From: Candidatus Woesearchaeota archaeon
GTDB lineage: Archaea; Nanobdellota; Nanobdellia; Woesearchaeales; GW2011-AR9
Reading direction: 5' to 3'
Length of the DNA stretch: 35,872 nt
Assembly: GCA_016181265.1 (NCBI GenBank)
Contig: JACOZP010000003.1
Coordinates: 1-35,872 of the forward strand
Made by a program: the position numbers and the translations under genes. The stretch's first letter is position 1. Each line of letters opens with the position of its first letter. This document shows positions 16,176-23,600 of this stretch, in pieces. Under the pieces are notes generated by a model. The model made no database searches. It saw only the letters and a list, made by a program, of their open reading frames with translations, and was not told the origin of the DNA.

Positions 16176-16730
16176 ATGGCTAAAATTCCTCTTGGTTTTG
16201 TTAAAGAACGTACTTCTGCAGAACAGAAGGGGGAGGAAGAAAATGTCACGCTTCGTGGTATTGACAATGATTTTGACAAGATGGTTTCCATTTTGCAGCT
16301 AGAAAAGAAGCAGCTTGTCAAAGATCTAAAGCTAGAGAAGAAAATAAAAAAAGAATTAGTCACCATTCACAAAAAAATCCAAAAATTAGAGAAAGAGATA
16401 AAGCAGCGGCAAACGCTCCTTGCTCAGGTGTATGCTATTCAAAAAGATAATCCTCGAAGAGCGTTGGTTCTGCTGGAAGAAATAGATCGAATGGATGCAC
16501 ATATCGGTCCCCAATTTAAACCAATTTCTGACAACTTGGAGAAGCACGCCGTCGCTGAGCTTTCTCTACTGTATCAAGGGATTAGCCTATCTCGAGAAGA
16601 AGTCGTTGCTATTCGCGGGATCGCCAACACCCTTAGTGCTCGCCTTAACCAATTAGGGAATCAGATTAATCTTCAAGAAACAGAGGGTATTCGGCGGAAC
16701 ATCTATTATCACAACCAGAACCTTCGTTAA
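16176..16730 (+). CDS. Coiled-coil hypothetical protein
   Basis: This is 184 residues beginning MAKIPLGFVKERTSAEQ. Residues about 25-90 form a strongly charged Lys/Glu/Leu coiled coil. A second helical region runs to the C-terminus. No membrane segment, signal or known domain is recognised. An upstream in-frame TTG at 16170 is less likely because the TATA box spacing fits the ATG at 16176. It lies just before the L10e gene, which has its own promoter. Confidence 0.6.
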   Translation: MAKIPLGFVKERTSAEQKGEEENVTLRGIDNDFDKMVSILQLEKKQLVKDLKLEKKIKKELVTIHKKIQKLEKEIKQRQTLLAQVYAIQKDNPRRALVLLEEIDRMDAHIGPQFKPISDNLEKHAVAELSLLYQGISLSREEVVAIRGIANTLSARLNQLGNQINLQETEGIRRNIYYHNQNLR

Positions 16731-16754
16731 CCTCACCTTTTTCATTGTAGAAAT

Positions 16755-16766
16755 CTTTATAAATAG
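16755..16766 (+). promoter_or_regulatory. TATA box of the L10e gene
   Basis: CTTTATAAATAG is centred about 27 nt before the ATG at 16787, a strong consensus-like element. Confidence 0.65.
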
Positions 16767-16786
16767 ACCTATTTTCTACCCAGAAC

Positions 16787-17302
16787 ATGGTAAAATTACG
16801 CAAGTTTGCAGCATACCAGAATCTGGAAAGACCATACACTCGTATTAGTAAATATACTAAGAAAAACTTTGTTCGTGGTGGGTTTCCCGCGCTTAAAATC
16901 ATCAAATTTGATATGGGTACTCCACAGAAACAATATAATACCCTCCTCGTTCTTAATTCTCTCGAAGCGATGAATATCCGTCAGAATGCGCTTGAATCAG
17001 CTCGGATGACCTCTAACCGCTTGTTAGAAAAAACATTAGGTAAAGAATATCATCTTCGCGTTAAAGTCTATCCTTTTCATGTTCTCCGTGAAAATGCCCT
17101 TGCTTCCGGTGCAGGTGCAGACCGTCTGAGTACAGGTATGAAATTAGCGTATGGGAAGCCTGTTGGTTCAGCCGCTCGCGTCCGGGAAGGCCAGACCCTT
17201 ATCGAATTACGCTTGGATAAAGCTAACCTTAAAGTTGGTCGTGAAGCCTTATCCCGTGCTGGAAAGAAATTCCCTTGCTCTTGTAAAATTGTCCTGCAAT
17301 AA
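16787..17302 (+). CDS. rpl10e: Large-subunit ribosomal protein L10e (uL16)
   Basis: This is 171 residues, the usual archaeal length. It starts MVKLRKFAAYQNLERPYTR, close to the conserved archaeal L10e N-terminus. It keeps the central RVKVYPFHVLRENA region and the internal loop GADRLSTGMKLAYGKPVGSAARV, which reaches towards the peptidyl-transferase centre and A-site tRNA. A strong TATA box lies 27 nt upstream. The last 54 nt overlap the convergent peptidase-like gene. Confidence 0.95.
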   Translation: MVKLRKFAAYQNLERPYTRISKYTKKNFVRGGFPALKIIKFDMGTPQKQYNTLLVLNSLEAMNIRQNALESARMTSNRLLEKTLGKEYHLRVKVYPFHVLRENALASGAGADRLSTGMKLAYGKPVGSAARVREGQTLIELRLDKANLKVGREALSRAGKKFPCSCKIVLQ

Positions 17303-17734
17303 GATTTCTTTTAATCTTTTAATGTCTTCTCTCTTAACATGTGTAAATGCAAACGGTATTGTCAATTTCTCTCGTTCTAAGAACGACTTGATTCTGTACA
17401 TTGTATAATTGCAAAAAGTAGATGATGGCTTTCTGGAAACTCTAAACGTTGTACTTTGCAAATCTGGTACATTCAATAACAATTCTTCTTCCCCTTCTTT
17501 TATCACGATTCCCGTTCTGTTAAATCTATTGACTGCTTTCGGTTCGAAAAGAGAATGTCCAGAATGTGTTGACGCCACACCGATGATCATTGTCGGTTTC
17601 TGTTCGAAAATTAATTTCGAGAAGCGTTGCACGTCTTCCTTCAATTTCCCGAAAATAAACAGACTATCGACCTCTTTTCTTAACTCCTCTGGATATGGAA
17701 ACGTCCGGAAAGTATACGCTAAAATAATCGCCAT
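17249..17734 (-). CDS. Small pyroglutamyl-peptidase (C15)-like protein
   Basis: This is 161 residues, shorter than the roughly 200-215 of pyroglutamyl peptidase I. The expected triad is recognisable: Glu64 in SLFEPKAVN (ITVERVAIN-like), Cys108 in STFCNYTMY, and His132 in FAFTHVK. The Cys-to-His gap of 24 residues equals that of the known enzymes. It lies 15 nt downstream of the giant-protein gene with GAGAGG seven bases before its ATG, so it is the last gene of that operon. C15 enzymes remove N-terminal pyroglutamate; whether this short form does so is unknown. Its 3' end overlaps the L10e gene by 54 nt on the other strand. Confidence 0.65.
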   Translation of the reverse strand: MAIILAYTFRTFPYPEELRKEVDSLFIFGKLKEDVQRFSKLIFEQKPTMIIGVASTHSGHSLFEPKAVNRFNRTGIVIKEGEEELLLNVPDLQSTTFRVSRKPSSTFCNYTMYRIKSFLEREKLTIPFAFTHVKREDIKRLKEILLQDNFTRAREFLSSTG

Positions 17735-17749
17735 TTCTCATTCCTCTCA

Positions 17750-20680
17750 TTAATTCATTTCTCTCTTGAATCTCTCTAATTCCTCTTCTATTTCTCTTAA
17801 TTCCTCTGATCGTATTCCCTTTCGTCGTTCCTTTTTTCTTCCTCCCTCGTCTCTGTAAAGAACAGCTCTCTCTTTATTTCCTACCATCTCTTGTTTCTTT
17901 TCTGTAAAGAAGCGCTTCAAGAAAGGTCTCGTTTTTTTCTGTCCAGAGTCCAGTTTTTCACTAATCTCAACGAATTCCCTTTGGCGTTTATCTTGTCGTT
18001 CCATTTCCCAATGCTCTCGTGGTCTGCGTGGTGGAATTGTTTCTCGAATATGTACTTGCGATCCATCAAGATGAAATGCGGATTCGACTTGTGCTAGTCT
18101 TCGATTAATTTTTTCTAACTCAGGAGTCGGCTTCACATATAATCCTCTCTCTTCCCCTCTTTCTCTTTGCCGTTGTAAGAAATTCCAATCTCTTTGTTTT
18201 CTGATCTCTGGTGAAGGCAGCATCGTTCGTACATGTATCTTCTCTTTAGTTGGTTCTTTCTCCACAACACCCAACTCTTTTTCGATTTTTGTCAGTTCTT
18301 TCTGTTGTCTGAAAGAAAGTTTGGTCTTAGGTTCCTTGAAAGGTCTTCTCTGACGTAACATCTCTTCCATCGCCATCTCCGAACCGAAGATGCTGACACT
18401 TGGCACACTAGTCACAACTTTCCCTTTTCTATTACGTGCCATAATCTCTTCAACTTTCTCTAGACTACGATCTATCTCATGCAATTCCGTAAAGATCTTT
18501 TTCTCCCTTCTTATTTCAGCATGATCTTTTGGTTGTCGTACTCTTTTTGCTAGCCACGCCTCTCGTTCTCTCTTTTCGATAACGTCCATCTCCTCACGGG
18601 AAGTCTTTGCCGCAATATCGGCTAGCGAAGGGATCGTCGTCCTCATTTTTATTCCGGGCCCCGTACTTCCTCCTTCTTCCAGCAAACGCGCTAATTTCTG
18701 TTGAACATGTTCTAGTTCACGGCTGGGTTTTGCTGCCGGACGCTGTTTCTGTTGCTCCTGTTTTTTCCCTGATCCTTGTTCTTCTCTATCTCTCCCGCGT
18801 TCCTGCTCTTTCCTCTGCGTATTCTCCGGTCTATATAACCACTGCCAAATCCTTGTCGACATCCTTTTTCTTCTCTTCAGAGGCAGATTATCTTCGAGAG
18901 GGTGTTGATGAATACTCGTCTTCATCTTCACGATCTTTGTCGGTGTTTTCTCTACAGAATCAATTGCTTGTTGGATCTCTTCTAACTCTTTTTTCCGTTC
19001 CTCCTTCCTCTTCTGTGACGATCCTTTTGCATATCTCCCCTCGATCTTTCCGAGGATACCTCTGATCGCCATTCTTTCATCTGCAAGGCGTTTATCTTCT
19101 CCTTTCAAAGATCTTGCCAGCTCTTGGTCAGTAGGGATGAGCTTGCGTATCTTCACTCTTGTTGCTGCGATCTTGTCCAACATCGCCAATTGCTGTTCAA
19201 CATCATGAAGTTCAGCAGTATCCCGCGGTTGTTGACGTTCCATCCCTTCTCGTTTTCTCTTTGGACGTGGAAAGATACTATCCATCCCTGAGGGCGCTAT
19301 TTTTGTGGGAATTGTCGTCTTCACATTCATCTGTTTTGTCGGGACGATTTCCCTTTCTGTCAACGCACGCTCTATATCCTCCAGCTCTTTGGTCCTCTTT
19401 CTCTCTTGAAGTAAAGCAGCGGGTTTATTCCGTTTGCCGGCAATCTTCCCGAGGATATTCTCGATTGCTGCTTTCTCCTCCAGTAGATTCTTTTCTTCAA
19501 CGATCACTTTTGTTAATTCGGTGGCAGAAGGCACAGTTGTCCTCATTTTTATTTTCTCTTTGGCTTCTTTCATCCTATCCAAAGCAGCTAATTGTTGCTC
19601 CACAGCCATTAACTCATTGCTTGGTCGGGGTTGTCTTCCTTCCAGCCGACGCGCAATCTTCAAGACATCTTTCATTGCTGTTCTCGCCGCCTTTGTCTCC
19701 CTTTTTCCTTCTCTGGAAAAGAGCTGTGCTAGCAATGATGTCGGTCTTTTCTCTGCGCGTGCTAGGGCGCCCGTTACTCTCTCTAGTTCTCGATCGATCG
19801 CTTTCTTTCGTTCACCAATCTGTGTTAATGGAGAATCCGCGGGGATCTGTGTCTTCATCTTACCATGTTTCATCAATACACTTTCTACCCCTTCAATTTC
19901 TCTTTCAATTTCCTCCAATTCTTTCGTCTTCTTGGTCTCACGTTCTAGAATTGCTTCTTTTCCTCTCATCGGCGCTTTTAAGAGGGTCTCTACCATCGCT
20001 TTCTCTTCTCGTAACCGCGCATTCTCATAAGCAACTTGTTTTGTGATCTCCTGCATCGAAGGAATCGTTGTTCTAACGTTCAACTTCTGCCCTTTCTCAC
20101 TCATCTTCTGCAGAGTAGCTAGCCGTTGTTCCACATCAACCAATTCATTGCTTGGTCTCTGCTGTCTTCCTTCCAGTCTACGCGTGATTCTCAGGACATC
20201 TCTCATTGCTAATCGGGCTGCCCGGGTCTCTCTTCTTCGCTCTCTGGAGAAGAGCTGTGCCAGCAATGATGTTGGTCTCTTCTCTGCACGGGCCAAAACA
20301 CCAGTTACTCTCCCTAATTCTTTGTCGATGATCACTTTTCGTTCGTGAAGCATATCTTTCGAAGCTGTTGCCATGGAAGGAATTGTCGTCTTCATCTTAC
20401 CATGTTTCATCAATACGCTTTCTACCCCATTAATCTCATTTTCAATGTCCTCCAATTCTTTCGTCCTTTTGATCTCCCGTTTTACGCCCGGCGCTGCCGC
20501 CTCTTCGCGTTGTAGCTTTTCAGCAACTGTCTGCAATTCTTTCTCCATCACTCTTTTTCTCTCATCAAAAGCATTACGTACAGAAAGAGGAGGAAGATGC
20601 CATCTAACCTTGACTTTTTCCGTCGCCATGTCCTCTACTTTGCTGATAGATTTTTCTACCGCCCGCAGTTCATCATCAAA
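17750..20680 (-). repeat. Twelve-copy helix plus TTIPS motif array in the cytoplasmic tail
   Basis: Each unit has the form ELxxIExxLxxVE, a short spacer, then K-M/V-K/R-T-T-I-P-S. In order, the motif cores are VRWHLPP, MKTTIPS, VRTTIPS, MKTQIPA, MRTTVPS, VKTTIPT, IRKLIPT, MKTSIHQ, MRTTIPS, VVTSVPS, VRTMLPS and IRETIPP. Two half-units with only the helix end the protein (EFVEISEKL and EELREIEEEL). Confidence 0.85.
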
Positions 20681-23600
20681 TAAAGTATATCTCTCTGGTA
20701 AAGGGATGACCGTCGGCTTTGGCGGGGTTATAACTCTTTCTTCCTGGCTCATTGTCAGCTTCTCTATTCTTCCTTTCTGTTTCAGAAGAAGACTGACTTC
20801 TTCCTCTTCTAGCGTAGATAGGCGGCGGTCGATTCTCGATAACTCTCTCTCCAAGAACGTAGAGCGTATCCCTCTTGGGATATATCGTGCAATCGTTCTT
20901 GGAAAAACTCCTTTCATGGGGCGGTGTGGCAAAGCACTCAGCGTTATTTTTCGGAGATAGGCAACTCCTACCATCAAGAAAAAGAGAAGGATGAGCAGTA
21001 ATGCGCCATCGACAATGTAAGAACTATACTGCTGTGCTTGGTTGGTGAATCCCGCAAAGATAGCCCTCCCCGTCGCCGTGAAACCTGTGAACAAAGAAGG
21101 CTCAAGACCATCTCTCACCGTTCCTGTGCTGAAATCAACAGTATAATCATTTTCCGCGATAAGAATTCCTTCCTCGTAGATCTTCAGACTGACGGGAAGA
21201 GTGCTTTGATACACGGTATTATCATAGGCCAGTTCCTGCGCGAAAATCTGATCCTTTGCAATTTCATATGGTCCGAAGAATTCCGAATAGCGTGAGCTGG
21301 AAAAGAAAAGAGATTGCCCCTCATTGATATCTAATTCCAGAAGATACTTCTTTCCTGACACCTCTTCCGTCTCGTCTCCTTTCGGGATCAGAACATATAC
21401 ATCAATGATCCCTTGCTCGGGATCTATGGTCAGCGCCGTTCCTACCCTTACCGCATCGGTCACAGTTACTTCTTTTGTGAGGAGATCTTCTCCTCCTGTT
21501 GTCAATGACAGTTTTATCGGCTTGGGGGTCAATGTAATCGGCAGGCGGATATCATAATCTTTCGTTACAGTCTGTCCCGGTTCTACAATTGTCTCATTTG
21601 GATTTAGAATTTCAGTCTTCAACAACCGACCCGTCGTATGCCCTCCCGAATACGAGACTGAACCGTCTGCAGTCGGTAAGAAGAAGACTCCTCTTTGCGA
21701 TGGCAACGCTTTTGTCGTTGAAATGAATTGAACTTTCTCCTCTTCTACACGCTTGATCGTCTCAATCGTATTGGCAACTTTCTGCTGCACTCTGTCCTCT
21801 TCAACTAATTGTAGAGAAAGCTGCTGTTCATCCTGTCGTTGATGTTCTAAGAGCACGTCGATCTTTGCTTCTGTCTCAGCAAGCGTCTTACTCTCCAGGA
21901 GATCGCGTAAAGATTCCTGTTCCTCCGCATCTCGTTTTTCTGGAAGCTCTAATTCTTGTTGTATGATCGTTCTCACTTCTTCGATGCTCTCTGCATCGCG
22001 CACTTGCGCTTGAAGATTCTCTGCTCGTGCAATCACCTTTGCCACTTCCTGCTGCTCCCTCCTCATCTCCTCAACTTCTTCAGCGGGTCGCTGTACGATT
22101 TGCGGAAGTGCTGCCCGTATCCTTTCTTCTACGATCTGTTCCGCTCTCTGTTGATTGGGCAGTTGGATGGTGCTTCTCTCTCTGATTGCTGGCACGATGC
22201 TTACCGCTACATCTGCCGTATTAGAAAAGGTCACGCTTACCCGTCGTACATTTACTAAGGACCGTCGTTCTACCGGCCGAGTAAGAGGAGTTCCGATTGC
22301 TCTTCCTGTCAATGCCGAATCAAGAGGAGTGAGTTGCTGCCGTTCTGGTTCCGTAAGAGTCAGGGCTGGACGGACAGTGATTGCAAAACGTTGTTCACTC
22401 AGTAGTTGTCTTGCCTCGCTGGGTGTAGCAACTCCTCGTGTCGTCCGCGGTGCACTTGGTGCAGCCGGTCCTTCTTCCCCTGTCTCTTCTGCTGGTGCGG
22501 CTCCACTTCCACCACCTCCTCCGCCCCCGCTACTTTCTCCCGTGGAAGCGGCAGCGGTGACCGTATAACTCCCCGTTGCATTAGCATTAATTCCCACATT
22601 ATCCGTAACCGTGCATGTTCCGGTTGTGAACGTTCCCGCTGTCGTTGTACTCGGTGACGTATCGCTGAACGACACAGTATTCACGCCGCTGCTCTGATCA
22701 TCTTCACCAGCACAGCTGCAGCTAACTGCGCTCCCCACCGTCACCGAAGAAGGCGAACACGTCACTGTTGCATTCGGTGCGGTCTGATCGACGAAAAATG
22801 TTCGCGAGACAGAATTGTTCATGTTGCCCACTGTGTCGTTAGCGAAAATAGTAATCGTTCTGTTCCCTTCTGCCACGCCGCTGCCGATGGTGATGCTAAA
22901 GTTATAGAGTGTACTATTTGTTGAGGAGGCTGTAACATTTACCAGACCGTTTGTTCCATTTTCAATTTGGAAGCGGACAACATCAATGATTCCCGCATCG
23001 GAGATACTAGCATTAAAAACTATAGTCTCTCCAGTTGTAAAATTCTGTCTGCTGGCAGGCGTGTTAAACCCTTGGACATTTGGGGCTGTGTCTTCTGTCA
23101 GAACAAGGTTAATTTGCGTGCTATGCGTTGATGAAATATTCACCGTTGTCGAGCTTTGGATATAATTTGTAAGAGTTGCATTAACTGTATGCGGCGTGAA
23201 GTAGTTAAAAATTAATGATGCTCCCGCTGTAGAACTACCATTTAGAGAATAATCTGTGAGATTAAACCGGGCTAGGCCGCTCGCCTCTGTCAAAAGAGTT
23301 TGTTCTATTCTCCCTGAAGAATTGTAGGCCGTAACGTTTGCACCACTTAATGGCGTTCCATTCGCTGCTGTGACGTTGACCAAGACATACCACTGAAACC
23401 AGAGTAATCCCCGATGATCAGTACCAAAACTGACATTAGTATTGTTAAACACGTTGTTGATAAAAAAAAGGGTCCCGGCAGAGTTTGTCAAGCGTACTTT
23501 TAGCGCCTGTGCTTTTGTCGTTATAAACGTATTATTGATAAAATAGGATCCTCCTGCCCCGTCTGTTGTCCAATCTACTGCTTGAGCACTAGAAGTCGTT

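Noticed and set aside
17750-20680. Repeat array as a possible CRISPR
   Set aside because: The periodicity is at the protein level in one open frame, with diverged DNA and no uniform spacers.
18607-20960. Several long plus-strand open frames (up to 295 codons) opposite the giant gene
   Set aside because: They are mirror frames of the Lys/Glu-rich repeat region, where minus-strand codon bias keeps the opposite strand open. They show no recognisable domain.
22399-22657. Short open frames in the GC-rich stretch around the poly-Gly linker
   Set aside because: They are frame shadows of the poly-Gly coding sequence on both strands, with no promoter or ribosome binding site.
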